Part shown: one piece after another, positions 28,798 through 37,764 of the stretch
How the letters are laid out: every line of letters starts with the position of its first letter
Numbering within the stretch: the stretch's first letter is position 1
NCBI GenBank assembly: GCA_025058215.1
Contig: JANXEO010000001.1
Span: forward strand, 310,001-374,000
From: Candidatus Methanomethylicia archaeon
Lineage (GTDB): Archaea > Thermoproteota > Methanomethylicia > Culexarchaeales > Culexarchaeaceae
DNA: 64,000 bases
Direction of reading: 5' to 3'
Position numbers and translations under genes: made by a program
The notes under the pieces: model-generated
Told to the model about the DNA's origin: nothing
The model's input: the letters and a program-made list of their open reading frames with translations, nothing else
Databases searched by the model: none

Positions 28798-29709
28798 TTG
28801 TTCAACAAATTGAAGAATGTATTTAAACATATTGCGGAGGTTCTTTCAACAAAAACTATATCTGAAGAAGATTTAGAGTCAATATTGCTCGATTGGAAAT
28901 TACAATTGGTTGGATGTGATGTAGCATATCAGGTAGCGGAATACATTGAAAGTGAAGTTATGAAGACATTGAAAGGTTTAAGAATCTCAAGGAGTGAAAA
29001 TCTAGGTGAAAGAGTTAGAGAAACAATAAAAACTGCAGTATTAAAGATTATAAGAGATGCTGGAGAATTAGATTTGGAGTTTGAAATTAATGAAAGAATG
29101 TACGAAGGAAAAATACCAATTAAAATGGTTTTTGTTGGTATTAACGGCAGTGGAAAGACTACTACTATAGCTAAACTTGCATATATGTTCAAAGAAAAGG
29201 GTCTTCTCTCAGTATTAGCTTGTAGTGATACTTTTAGAGCTGGTGCTGAAGAGCAATTAATGGTACATGCCAATAGACTTGGTTTAAAAATGATAAAACA
29301 TAAATACGGTGCTGATCCAGCAGCCGTAGCTTATGATGCTGTGAATTATGCACACGCTAGAAAAATACCATTAGTATTAATAGATACAGCAGGTAGAATG
29401 CATACAGATAAAGATTTAATGGCTGAATTAAAGAAGATAATTAAAGTAATTAATGCTGATTATGTTATATTTGTTGGTGATGCATTGGCAGGGAATGATG
29501 CATTAACTCAAGCAGAAAAATTCAACGAATACCTCTCAATTAATGGTTCAATAATAACGAAAATTGATGCTGATGTTAAAGGTGGCGCAGCTCTTTCAAT
29601 AATGTATGCGATAAAGAAACCAATATTGTATCTAGGTGTCGGTCAAAGATATTGTGATTTGATAAAGTTTAATTGTAATTGGCTTATACAGAAATTATTT
29701 ATGGACTGA
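28798..29709 (+). CDS. ftsY: signal recognition particle receptor FtsY
   Basis: 303 residues. An N domain (about 1-95) precedes an SRP-type GTPase: GINGSGKTTT (114-123), DTFRAGAEEQ, DTAGRMHTD and TKIDADVKGGAALS. It docks SRP-ribosome complexes at the membrane; there is no long acidic A domain, as is usual in archaea. The start is TTG at 28798 after GGATGAT. Confidence 0.95.
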   Translation: MFNKLKNVFKHIAEVLSTKTISEEDLESILLDWKLQLVGCDVAYQVAEYIESEVMKTLKGLRISRSENLGERVRETIKTAVLKIIRDAGELDLEFEINERMYEGKIPIKMVFVGINGSGKTTTIAKLAYMFKEKGLLSVLACSDTFRAGAEEQLMVHANRLGLKMIKHKYGADPAAVAYDAVNYAHARKIPLVLIDTAGRMHTDKDLMAELKKIIKVINADYVIFVGDALAGNDALTQAEKFNEYLSINGSIITKIDADVKGGAALSIMYAIKKPILYLGVGQRYCDLIKFNCNWLIQKLFMD

Positions 29710-29824
29710 CCAATAACTATAATTAATTAAATTTAATATGTTATGTTAAAAGTCCTAAATAATAAAATAGAAAAATAAAATTAAGTTATTTTATTAGTGT
29801 TAACATAATATATGTGAGGGGGTT

Positions 29825-30754
29825 ATGTCGTTAAAAGGTAGAGATTTTTTAACATTACAGGAGTTTTCTTCTGATGAATTATGGCAAATAATAAAATTGG
29901 CTAAAAAATTTAAGGAGGATTATTATACTGGTGAAAGAATAAAACCATTACTTAAAGGTAAAACACTTGCAATGATTTTTCAAAAACCCTCAACGAGAAC
30001 AAGAGTATCTTTTGAAATAGCTATGCGCCAACTAGGTGGAGATGCGCTATATCTAAACTGGAATGAATTACAACTTGGAAGGGGTGAAAGTGTAGCTGAT
30101 ACTGCAAGAGTGCTAAGCAGATATACAGATGGAATAATGGCTAGAGTGTATAGACATAGAGATTTAGAGGAAATGGCTTCTGCAGCTACAATACCTGTGA
30201 TAAATGGTTTAAGTGATTTATATCATCCATGTCAAGCTATATCTGATATGTTCACCATATATGAAAAGAAGGGTTATCTTTATGGAGTTAAAATGGCATT
30301 TATTGGTGATGGATCAAATAATGTGTGTAATTCATTGATAATAGCTTCAACTAAACTAGGTTTAGATATAAATATCGCTTCTCCAAAAGACTATTTCCCT
30401 AGACCTGAAGTATTAAAGTTTGCTGAACAAAATTCAGTTGAAAGTAAGTCTACAGTAAAATTATATACTTCGCCTGAGGAAGCTGTAAGAGATGTTGACT
30501 TCATATATACTGATGTTTGGGTTAGTATGGGGCAAGAGAAAGAAGCAGAAAAAAGATTAAAAGTATTCTCATCATATCAAGTTAACTCTAGATTACTGGC
30601 ATATGCTCCTAAAGCTTTGGTAATGCATTGTTTACCTGCACATAGAGGATTGGAAATAACAGATGACGTTATTGATTCTGATAGATCAATAGTATGGGAT
30701 CAAGCAGAAAACAGGTTACATGTACAAAAAGCTATTCTAGCATTGTTACTGTAG
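29825..30754 (+). CDS. argF: ornithine carbamoyltransferase
   Basis: 309 residues. Carbamoyl phosphate binding motif FQKPSTRTRVSFE (residues about 51-63), HRHRDLEEMA and HPCQAISDM sites, and the ornithine-side HCLPAHRG near residue 268 are all present. It makes citrulline in arginine synthesis. A GAGGGGGTT ribosome binding site precedes the ATG. The gene is inserted between ftsY and secE, which are normally adjacent; the 115-bp upstream gap implies its own promoter. Confidence 0.95.
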   Translation: MSLKGRDFLTLQEFSSDELWQIIKLAKKFKEDYYTGERIKPLLKGKTLAMIFQKPSTRTRVSFEIAMRQLGGDALYLNWNELQLGRGESVADTARVLSRYTDGIMARVYRHRDLEEMASAATIPVINGLSDLYHPCQAISDMFTIYEKKGYLYGVKMAFIGDGSNNVCNSLIIASTKLGLDINIASPKDYFPRPEVLKFAEQNSVESKSTVKLYTSPEEAVRDVDFIYTDVWVSMGQEKEAEKRLKVFSSYQVNSRLLAYAPKALVMHCLPAHRGLEITDDVIDSDRSIVWDQAENRLHVQKAILALLL

Positions 30755-30813
30755 TTTTCAATGGAGATCGAGAAAAATTTATACGCGAAGATTTGTTATT
30801 GGTAGTGGCAAAT

Positions 30814-30984
30814 ATGTATGACTTCATAAAATCTGTTAAAAAAATCTTGAAGTTATCTCGTAAACCGACTTTTAAAGAATATCTTCTAACCTTGAGAATA
30901 TGTTTATTGGGATTGTTGCTTATAGGGAGCTATGGGTTTATTATACAATTGATATCATTAGTATTACAATCACTTCCAAGGTGA
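30814..30984 (+). CDS. secE: preprotein translocase subunit SecE (Sec61 gamma)
   Basis: 56 residues from the ATG at 30814. An amphipathic N-terminal helix with the conserved LKLSRKPTFKEYLL is followed by one transmembrane segment (about residues 29-52, LCLLGLLLIGSYGFII-like). This is the single-span gamma subunit of the Sec channel. It is followed by Spt5, whose ribosome binding site overlaps the secE stop, the standard archaeal order. Confidence 0.88.
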   Translation: MYDFIKSVKKILKLSRKPTFKEYLLTLRICLLGLLLIGSYGFIIQLISLVLQSLPR

Positions 30985-30989
30985 TGTTG

Positions 30990-31433
30990 ATGTCACCATA
31001 TTATGCTATTAGAACAACTGCAGGGCAGGAGGGTAATGTAGCTTTATTAATAGAAACTAGATCGAAAGCAAGTAACATTGGTATTTTATCTATAATAGCT
31101 CCTGAAAGAGTAAGTGGTTTCATTTTCATAGAAGTTGAAGATGCAACTAAAGTTGATAAGGCGATAAGCGGGATAAGGCATGTTAAAGGATGGCTTCCCG
31201 GAATCATTGATGTAAAGGATATAGAAAGATTCTTAATACCAAAATCACCACTTGAAGAATTAAAAGTTAGTGATCTAGTGGAGGTTGTAAGTGGACCATT
31301 AAGAGGAATGTTGGGGAAAGTTACGAAAATTAATTTAGAAAGGAATGAAGTGACAATAGAACTTCTTGAAGTTTCATACACATTACCAATAACAATAAAT
31401 GCTGATGCAGTTAGAAAAACTACGAGAACATAG
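30990..31433 (+). CDS. spt5: transcription elongation factor Spt5 (NusG homologue)
   Basis: 147 residues: an NGN domain (YYAIRTTAGQEGNVALLIE... GFIFIEVED) and a KOW domain (VSDLVEVVSGPLRGMLGKVTKINLERNEVTIEL). Together with Spt4 it clamps RNA polymerase. The frame is open upstream inside secE, but AAGGTGATGTTG favours the ATG at 30990. First factor gene before L11. Confidence 0.94.
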   Translation: MSPYYAIRTTAGQEGNVALLIETRSKASNIGILSIIAPERVSGFIFIEVEDATKVDKAISGIRHVKGWLPGIIDVKDIERFLIPKSPLEELKVSDLVEVVSGPLRGMLGKVTKINLERNEVTIELLEVSYTLPITINADAVRKTTRT

Positions 31434-31500
31434 AATGGAAAAATATAATAGAGAGGTATAAAATTGACATTTATCGATACAGAAATATGCGGTGGAGTAT

Positions 31501-31998
31501 ATGAAGAGTAGTAAAAGAAATTTTACATTTTTAATTGAGGGGGGAAAAGCTACCGGAGGTCCACCTATAGGTCCATCTTTAGGACCTCTTGGAGTCAATG
31601 TAATGCAAGTAGTGAATCTAATAAACGAAAAAACAAAGGAATTTCTTGGTATGAGAGTTCCTGTAACTGTTACTGTGGACATTGAAACGAAGGAGTTTAT
31701 AGTAGAAGTTGGAATACCAACAACTGCAGCATTGATACTAAGAGAGTTAAAAGTAGAAAAGGGTTCTGGAAGTCCTCATGAGAAGAAGATTGGAGATTTA
31801 ACCATGCATCAGGTAATAAAAATAGCTAAAATCAAGAGACCGCAACTGTTAGCAAAAACTTTAAAGGCAGCAGTAAAGGAAATATTGGGAACTTGTGTAA
31901 GCATGGGAGTATTAATTGAAGGAAAGAGTCCTAAGATAATACAACAAGAAATTGATAAAGGAGTTTATGATGAAATGTTTAGAGAGGAGGAAGGTTAA
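31501..31998 (+). CDS. rpl11: large ribosomal subunit protein uL11
   Basis: 165 residues from the ATG at 31501 (GTG at 31492 is part of GGTGGAG). The family signature GGKATGGPPIGPSLGPLGVN is followed by the rRNA-binding C-terminal domain. L11 forms the base of the GTPase-associated stalk. The stop overlaps the L1 start (TAATG). Confidence 0.96.
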   Translation: MKSSKRNFTFLIEGGKATGGPPIGPSLGPLGVNVMQVVNLINEKTKEFLGMRVPVTVTVDIETKEFIVEVGIPTTAALILRELKVEKGSGSPHEKKIGDLTMHQVIKIAKIKRPQLLAKTLKAAVKEILGTCVSMGVLIEGKSPKIIQQEIDKGVYDEMFREEEG

Positions 31999-32645
31999 TG
32001 TCAACATTAGAAGAAAAATTGAGGAAGGCTATTGATGAAGCTAAGAGAATCTCAGAGAAAAGGAATTTTAATCAATCAGTTGAACTTATTATAAATCTTA
32101 AGGATATTGATATTAAAAAACCTGAGAATAAAATAAATGAAAAAATATTATTACCCAATACTGTAAGTGGAGATATCAAAATATGTGTATTTGGTGATGG
32201 CAGTTTTGCAGAGAAAGCAAAGGAAGCTGGTGCGCATACAATTATCACTAGAGAGATTTTAGAAAAGAAAGCAGTCAATAAAAAGGAGATGAAAAAACTT
32301 GCGGAAGAGCATGATTTTTTCATTGCCAGAGCCGATTATATGCCTCTTATAGGTAGATATTTAGGACCAATACTTGGTCCTAGAAATAAAATGCCAGAAC
32401 TTGTACCTCCAACTGGAGATTTAACTTCAGTAATAGGTAAATCTAAGAACTTTGTTTGGATAAGAATGAAAGATCAACCAACAATACAGTGTATCATTGG
32501 TAAAGAGGATATGTCAACAGATAAATTACTTGAAAACGCATTAACAATAATATCTAGGATAAGGGATAAATTTAAGAGTTTAAGGAATATTAAGTCGATA
32601 TACGTTAAGACAACTATGGGTAAACCAGTGAAAATAATACCTTGA
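31998..32645 (+). CDS. rpl1: large ribosomal subunit protein uL1
   Basis: 215 residues. The L1 core is clear: FGDGSFAEKAKEAGA, LGPILGPRNKMPELVPPTGDL and SIYVKTTMGKPVKI. It forms the L1 stalk and in many archaea represses its own operon by binding the mRNA leader; I did not identify such a leader hairpin here. Starts at an ATG overlapping the L11 stop. Confidence 0.96.
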   Translation: MSTLEEKLRKAIDEAKRISEKRNFNQSVELIINLKDIDIKKPENKINEKILLPNTVSGDIKICVFGDGSFAEKAKEAGAHTIITREILEKKAVNKKEMKKLAEEHDFFIARADYMPLIGRYLGPILGPRNKMPELVPPTGDLTSVIGKSKNFVWIRMKDQPTIQCIIGKEDMSTDKLLENALTIISRIRDKFKSLRNIKSIYVKTTMGKPVKIIP

Positions 32646-32655
32646 GGTGCTTAGC

Positions 32656-33687
32656 ATGTTAAGAGGTAAGAGTATGTATGAAAAAAACGTTGGTAAAATT
32701 AGGAAACAAAAGATATTAGAAGAATTAATTAATTTGATGTCTTCAAATAATGTTATAACAATAGTGGATTTAAGGGGTGTTAGAGCTAGTCAACTACAAG
32801 AAATAAGGCACATGCTAAGAAATAATAACATTAACGTGAAGGTTTCTAAGAATAGTTTATTCATAAAAGCCCTTGAAAAATGTAAAGGGTATGTAAAAAA
32901 CTCTGAGGATATAATTAAATACTTAAAGGGTCAAAACGCCTTCATATTTGCAAAGGAAAATCCTTTTTCAATATTGCTACTACTTGAAAAGAATAAAGTT
33001 TACACTGAAGCTAAAGCGAAAGATATAGCTCCAAATGATATAGTTGTACCTGCTGGAAATACTGGTATGAGTCCTGGACCTATAATAAGTAAATTTAATA
33101 CATTTAAAATACCAATAAAGATCGAAGAAGGTTCTATTTGGATAACTAAAGACACTGTGGTTGCAAAGAAGGGGGATGTTATAAGTCAAGATTTAGCAGA
33201 CTTATTGAAAAGACTGAATATAAAACCCATAGAAGTTAAACTCAATGTAAAGGCTATGTACTTTGATGGTATAGTACTAAGCGGCGATCAGTTAGTAGTA
33301 GATATTAATAGATATCGTCAAAGTATTATTGATGCTGTAAAAATTGCTCATGTGCTCTCAATAGAAGCAGTAATACCAATACGTGAAACTATAATTCAGA
33401 TAATTTCAAGGGCTGTGAAAATAGCAGATGTTATTTCTAGTAGGACCGTTATACCTGACCCAAACCTGATAAAAAGATCATTAGTTAATGCAAAATTAAA
33501 AGCTATGGTAGTTGCTCAAAAAATAATGGATATAAATCCTGAAATCAAAATAGAAGGCATAATAACACCTTTAAAAACAGTTTCTCCGCCTACTGAAGGT
33601 AAGGGTAAAGTAGTTGAAGAAGATAAGAAAAAGGAGGAAAAGGAGGAGGAAGAAATAGCTGAAGGTTTAGCGGCATTATTTGGATAA
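32656..33687 (+). CDS. rpl10: large ribosomal subunit protein uL10 (P0 stalk base)
   Basis: 343 residues from the ATG at 32656, placed by GAGGTG 7 nt upstream. The N-terminal domain binds 23S rRNA (TIVDLRGVRASQLQEIRHML... KVSKNSLFIKALEK); helical spine segments at about 250-310 bind L12 dimers. The last 35 residues, a Lys/Glu-rich hinge and EEIAEGLAALFG tip, are identical to those of L12, because the 3' ends of the two genes are a perfect 120-bp repeat. Confidence 0.95.
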   Translation: MLRGKSMYEKNVGKIRKQKILEELINLMSSNNVITIVDLRGVRASQLQEIRHMLRNNNINVKVSKNSLFIKALEKCKGYVKNSEDIIKYLKGQNAFIFAKENPFSILLLLEKNKVYTEAKAKDIAPNDIVVPAGNTGMSPGPIISKFNTFKIPIKIEEGSIWITKDTVVAKKGDVISQDLADLLKRLNIKPIEVKLNVKAMYFDGIVLSGDQLVVDINRYRQSIIDAVKIAHVLSIEAVIPIRETIIQIISRAVKIADVISSRTVIPDPNLIKRSLVNAKLKAMVVAQKIMDINPEIKIEGIITPLKTVSPPTEGKGKVVEEDKKKEEKEEEEIAEGLAALFG

Positions 33688-33697
33688 ACAATCTTTA
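33578..33697 (+). repeat. 120-bp perfect direct repeat, copy 1 (3' end of rpl10)
   Basis: Identical at all 120 positions to 33951-34070 (offset 373 bp). It covers the last 110 bases of the L10 gene, including its stop, plus 10 bases of 3' flank ending ATCTTTA. Identity starts and stops abruptly at both edges. Confidence 0.95.
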
Positions 33698-33713
33698 AAT
33701 ATACGTTTAAATA
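33693..33713 (+). promoter_or_regulatory. possible internal promoter for rpl12
   Basis: The 55-bp gap between rpl10 and rpl12 contains two overlapping TATA-like words, CTTTAAATAT (33693-33702) and GTTTAAATA (33705-33713), about 30-50 bp upstream of the L12 start. An extra promoter would fit the several L12 copies needed per ribosome. No experimental support is visible. Confidence 0.35.
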
Positions 33714-33742
33714 TTTAAATCACAAATTTGGGGGTGATTCTT

Positions 33743-34060
33743 ATAGAGTACATATATGCAAGCCTCCTATTACATTATGCCAAAAAACCATTGGAAGAGA
33801 AAAATTTAAGAAAAGTTTTAGAAGCTGCTGGAATTGCAGTAGATGAAATAAGATTAAAAGCTATAATAGCAGCGTTGAAAGAGATAAACATCGACGAAGC
33901 AATTAGTGCAGCAACTAGTGCTATGACAGTCACTGCTATACCCGCAGCACCAGTTTCTCCGCCTACTGAAGGTAAGGGTAAAGTAGTTGAAGAAGATAAG
34001 AAAAAGGAGGAAAAGGAGGAGGAAGAAATAGCTGAAGGTTTAGCGGCATTATTTGGATAA
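33743..34060 (+). CDS. rpl12: large ribosomal subunit protein P1/L12, probable ATA start
   Basis: 105 residues if read from ATA at 33743, which aligns with the family Met of M-EYIYASLLLH. The Shine-Dalgarno GGGGGTGAT (33730-33738) lies 4 nt upstream of this ATA, exactly as in the neighbouring genes with ATG starts. The only canonical in-frame starts (TTG 33728, GTG 33734) overlap the Shine-Dalgarno itself and would add a few non-family residues. The helical N-terminal dimerisation domain, Ala-rich hinge and acidic tail are all present; the tail is shared with L10. Confidence 0.92.
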   Translation: MEYIYASLLLHYAKKPLEEKNLRKVLEAAGIAVDEIRLKAIIAALKEINIDEAISAATSAMTVTAIPAAPVSPPTEGKGKVVEEDKKKEEKEEEEIAEGLAALFG

Positions 34061-34070
34061 ACAATCTTTA
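33951..34070 (+). repeat. 120-bp perfect direct repeat, copy 2 (3' end of rpl12)
   Basis: Second copy of the repeat at 33578-33697, covering the L12 C-terminal tail, stop codon and 10 bases beyond. After it, the L12 copy continues TAGATAG while the L10 copy continues AATATAC. Confidence 0.95.
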
Positions 34071-34164
34071 TAGATAGACTTCTCAGTATTTATCTTTATA
34101 ATTAAAACTTAAATAAGTAATCTGTATATAATTGAATGATTGTTAGTGATTGGTGATAAATTAA

Positions 34165-36864
34165 ATGATTATTAATGAAAATGAGTATGTAATTGAATTT
34201 TTTAAGAATAATTCATTCTATAGGAAATTATGTAGAAAATGTGGTAAAAGTTTCTGGACGCAAAACCCTAGGCGTGAAACTTGTGGAGAAGCTCCTTGTG
34301 AACCCTATAGTTTCCTATTTAATCAACTGATGAGAAAACATAGGTCTTTAGATGAAATCAGAAATAATTTTCTATCGTTCTTTGAAAAGAATGAACATAG
34401 AATTATAAATCCATATCCAGTAGTTGCTAGATGGAGAGATGACATATATTTAACTATAGCTAGTATAGCTGTTTTTCAACCTTTTGTAACTAATGGTGAA
34501 GCAGATCCCCCAGCTAATCCATTAGTGATTTCTCAACCATGCATAAGATTAGTTGATATAGATAATGTTGGAAAAAGTATGAAACATTTAACGATATTTG
34601 AAATGGCCGCTCATCACGCATTTAATTATCCAAATAAAGAAATTTATTGGAAAGATAAAACTGTTGAGTTATGCCATAATTTTATGATTGATGTAATGGA
34701 TGCTGATCCCAAGGATATAGTATACAAGGAGGGATGGTGGGAAGGAGGTGGAAATGCTGGTCCTTGTTTTGAAGTTTGTATAGGTGGGTTGGAGGTATCT
34801 ACACTAGTTTTCATGATGTATAAAATGAATGGTGGAAAGTATGAGCTAATGCCCCTGAAAGTTGTTGATACTGGGTATGGATTAGAGAGAATATTGTGGG
34901 GGTCTGAGGGTTCATCTACGATTTTTCATTCAATTTATAATGGAATTATTGAGAAAATATTTAGGGAAAATTGCATAGAGTTTCAAGATGATCTCTTTAG
35001 AAAGTATGTATATTATTCTTCAATTGGAGTAAGTGATTATAATATCGGTATAAGTGAGTTAAGTAAAATTCAGAATATATTTGCCCTTATGGATTATACT
35101 AAATGTTTAACTTTTATGTTAGCTGATGGATTAGTACCATCAAATTCTGGTGGTGGGTATTTAGCAAGATTGTTAATTAGAAGAATAATTAGGCTAATAA
35201 ACTTAACAGATATATCCTTATCATTAAGAGATTTCATAAAATTGCAAATGGATTACTGGGGGAGAACATTTAAACACATTATAGATATGAAAGACAGTAT
35301 ATTAAGCATATTAGAGGAGGAAGAAAAACGTTATGAAAACACTCTTAAACGTGGGGAGAAACTCGTTAAAACTCTAATAAATGAAATGAAGTTATCAGGG
35401 TTAAGAACTATAAATATGCCATTGACAAAATTTGTAGAATTATATGATTCTCATGGCGTACCTCCAGAACTAGTAAGAGACATAGCTTTAGAAGATGGAT
35501 TTACAATCGAAATTCCAGAGAATTTTTACTCAGAGGTTGCTAAAAGACATATGGTAGCTGAAAAAAGGGTTGAAAAAGAAGAATTAGTATTGAATGAAAA
35601 AAAGTACCCAGAGACAAGGAAACTTTTCTATGAAGATGCTTATAAATTAACATTTTATGCAAAAGTTATAGGAGTGGAGGATCATTATGTGATACTTGAT
35701 TCAACAGCATTCTATCCAGAGGGTGGAGGACAAGCCTGTGATTATGGGAAAATAATGTGGGATGATAAGGAAGCAACAGTAATTGATGTTAAGAAGGTTG
35801 GAAACGTTATTCTTCATAAATTGGATGGAGAAGTACCTCCAGTGGGGAAAAATGTATGTGGAATTATAGATAGTGAAAGAAGATTAGCACTTATGAGGAG
35901 TCATTCAGCAACACATTTATTGTTGGCGGCAGCTGTAAACGTTCTTGGGAAGCATGTGTGGCAAACTGGTGCTCAAAAAGACTTATTTAAGAATCGTTTA
36001 GATATTACCCACTACAGAATGTTAAATTATGATGAAATTAAGAAGATAGAAGAGTTAGCTAATACATATGTATTAAAAAATGCTAACATCAAGATTTATG
36101 AAATGCCAAGAGCTGAAGCTGAAGATAAGTATGGTGTGAGAATATACCAAGGTGGTGTAGTTCCTGGAAATGTTATTAGAATAATTGATATTGAAGGAAT
36201 TAATACTCAAGCATGTGGAGGATTACATGTAAGTAAAACGGGGGAAATTGGAATTATCAAGGTAATTGATGTAGAAAGAATCCAAGACGGTGTATTAAGA
36301 CTTATATTTACATGTGGATTATCTACATTAAAGTATTTACAGACTCTGGACGAAACTATTGTAAAATTAGCAAAGCTACTGAACATTCAAGAGGAAAATT
36401 TATTGATAAAAGTAGAAAAACTTGTTGAGGAAAGAAATCAATTAAAGTCTGAAATTAAGCAATTGTGGAAGAGATTTTTATCTATGCTGGTAAATAATGT
36501 TGTAATGAAACCAGAGATGATTTTTAATGATATTAAAGTCTACATATTAAAACTTGAAGATATTGCTAGAGACAAAATGATAGAAATAGGAGGAGAAATT
36601 TTGAAGAGGAGTAAGAATGCAATTGTAACGATAATTGGTGTAAAAACAAATATGGCTGAATATGTTATTATGATTGATGATAATTTGATAGTTAAAGGGA
36701 TAAGCGCTTTAGATTTAGCTAAATTAATATCTATGCGGGTTGAGGGTAAGGGTGGTGGAGATAAGACTATAGCACAAGGATATATTAAAGATAAGAGTAA
36801 AATTGATTTAATAAGAAATGAAATTGAAAAATATATTAGGTGTATTGTTGGAGAATGTACGTAA
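34165..36864 (+). CDS. alaS: alanyl-tRNA synthetase
   Basis: 899 residues, the archaeal long form. It has an N-terminal segment with Cys residues (CRKCGKSFW, CGEAPC), a class II core (VARWRDDIYLTIASIAVFQP, GGNAGPCFEV, GYGLERI), the editing domain with HSATHLL and CGGLHVS zinc/editing motifs, and a C-terminal coiled coil and dimerisation domain (GKGGGDKTIAQG). Alas follows L12 in crenarchaeal-type gene order. Its end overlaps the DUF434 start by 10 bp. Confidence 0.96.
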   Translation: MIINENEYVIEFFKNNSFYRKLCRKCGKSFWTQNPRRETCGEAPCEPYSFLFNQLMRKHRSLDEIRNNFLSFFEKNEHRIINPYPVVARWRDDIYLTIASIAVFQPFVTNGEADPPANPLVISQPCIRLVDIDNVGKSMKHLTIFEMAAHHAFNYPNKEIYWKDKTVELCHNFMIDVMDADPKDIVYKEGWWEGGGNAGPCFEVCIGGLEVSTLVFMMYKMNGGKYELMPLKVVDTGYGLERILWGSEGSSTIFHSIYNGIIEKIFRENCIEFQDDLFRKYVYYSSIGVSDYNIGISELSKIQNIFALMDYTKCLTFMLADGLVPSNSGGGYLARLLIRRIIRLINLTDISLSLRDFIKLQMDYWGRTFKHIIDMKDSILSILEEEEKRYENTLKRGEKLVKTLINEMKLSGLRTINMPLTKFVELYDSHGVPPELVRDIALEDGFTIEIPENFYSEVAKRHMVAEKRVEKEELVLNEKKYPETRKLFYEDAYKLTFYAKVIGVEDHYVILDSTAFYPEGGGQACDYGKIMWDDKEATVIDVKKVGNVILHKLDGEVPPVGKNVCGIIDSERRLALMRSHSATHLLLAAAVNVLGKHVWQTGAQKDLFKNRLDITHYRMLNYDEIKKIEELANTYVLKNANIKIYEMPRAEAEDKYGVRIYQGGVVPGNVIRIIDIEGINTQACGGLHVSKTGEIGIIKVIDVERIQDGVLRLIFTCGLSTLKYLQTLDETIVKLAKLLNIQEENLLIKVEKLVEERNQLKSEIKQLWKRFLSMLVNNVVMKPEMIFNDIKVYILKLEDIARDKMIEIGGEILKRSKNAIVTIIGVKTNMAEYVIMIDDNLIVKGISALDLAKLISMRVEGKGGGDKTIAQGYIKDKSKIDLIRNEIEKYIRCIVGECT

Positions 36865-37532
36865 ACCTAAACATAGAGTTGTTAAAAGAAGCTGTTATAG
36901 ATTTAAGATATCTGTTGAGTAGAGGGTATAATCGTAAGACAGCAGTCGATTATATAACATCAAGATACAGATTAAATAGAGAAGAGAGAGCAATAATATA
37001 TAGGTCAGTATATTCCGAAAGGGATTCTAAAAAAAGATTAAATAAATTAGTTAAACCAGAAGATGTCATTGGAAAAAAACTATTGATCGATGGATTTAAT
37101 AACATCATAACGATTGAAAGCGCTCTAGCTGGAAGGATATTATTCGTATGCGACGATGGAGTAATACGTGATGCATCTTACATCTCTAAAAAATTTAAAT
37201 TTTCACAATATACTAAAAAAGCAATAGAACTTATCTTCGGATTTTTAAAACAATATCGACCATTCGAAATCCTTTTCCTATTCGATCAACAAGTAAGCTT
37301 TAGTGGAGAAATGGCTTCCATGATTAGAGAGCTAATCATTAAAGAAGGACTTCATGGTGATGCTAAAACATCAAAAAAGAATGATATAGAACTTTTATCC
37401 ATGGGTGAAATAATAGCTTCAAGTGATTCCATCATAATAGAGAAAGCTGATAGAGTATTCGATTTAGCAGGTTACATAATTAAATCAAAATTTAGTGAAA
37501 GCATCCTCGATATATCCTCATTTAAAAATTGA
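36855..37532 (+). CDS. DUF434/DUF5616 family protein
   Basis: 225 residues from an ATG at 36855 that overlaps the alaS stop. The N-terminal DUF434 part (LKEAVIDLRYLLSRGYNRKTAVDYITSRYRL) precedes a conserved KLLIDGFNNIITIESALAGRILFVCDDGVIRDAS segment. The DGFN and CDDG motifs suggest a nucleotide- or metal-binding fold, but no activity is known to me. It converges on tRNA-Lys with no gap. Confidence 0.72.
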   Translation: MYVNLNIELLKEAVIDLRYLLSRGYNRKTAVDYITSRYRLNREERAIIYRSVYSERDSKKRLNKLVKPEDVIGKKLLIDGFNNIITIESALAGRILFVCDDGVIRDASYISKKFKFSQYTKKAIELIFGFLKQYRPFEILFLFDQQVSFSGEMASMIRELIIKEGLHGDAKTSKKNDIELLSMGEIIASSDSIIIEKADRVFDLAGYIIKSKFSESILDISSFKN

Positions 37533-37607
37533 CGGGCCCGGCGGGATTTGAACCCGCGACCAATGGGTTAAAAGCCCACTGCTCTATCCTGGCTGAGCTA
37601 CGGGCCC
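37533..37607 (-). tRNA. tRNA-Lys (anticodon TTT)
   Basis: Acceptor GGGCCCG/CGGGCCC, anticodon stem GTGGG/CCCAT around CTTTTAA (anticodon TTT), T arm GCGGG-TTCAAAT-CCCGC, discriminator G. 75 nt, no intron. Its 3' end abuts the DUF434 stop. Confidence 0.95.
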
Positions 37608-37686
37608 ACTAAATAGTAATTATCCTAATATCTCCAGTATTAAAATAAATATTAAAAAATTACGATACATGAATGTATTGTTAAAA

Positions 37687-37764
37687 TGGCGCCCAGGCCG
37701 GGATTTGAACCCGGGGCCCGAGCTCGACAGGCTCGGATGTTAGACCGGGCTACACCACCTGGGC
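37687..37764 (-). tRNA. tRNA-Asp (anticodon GTC), CCA encoded
   Basis: Acceptor GCCCAGG/CCTGGGC, anticodon stem CGAGC/GCTCG around CTGTCGA (anticodon GTC), T arm CCGGG-TTCAAAT-CCCGG, discriminator G and a genomic CCA (minus strand, 37689-37687). No intron. Confidence 0.95.
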
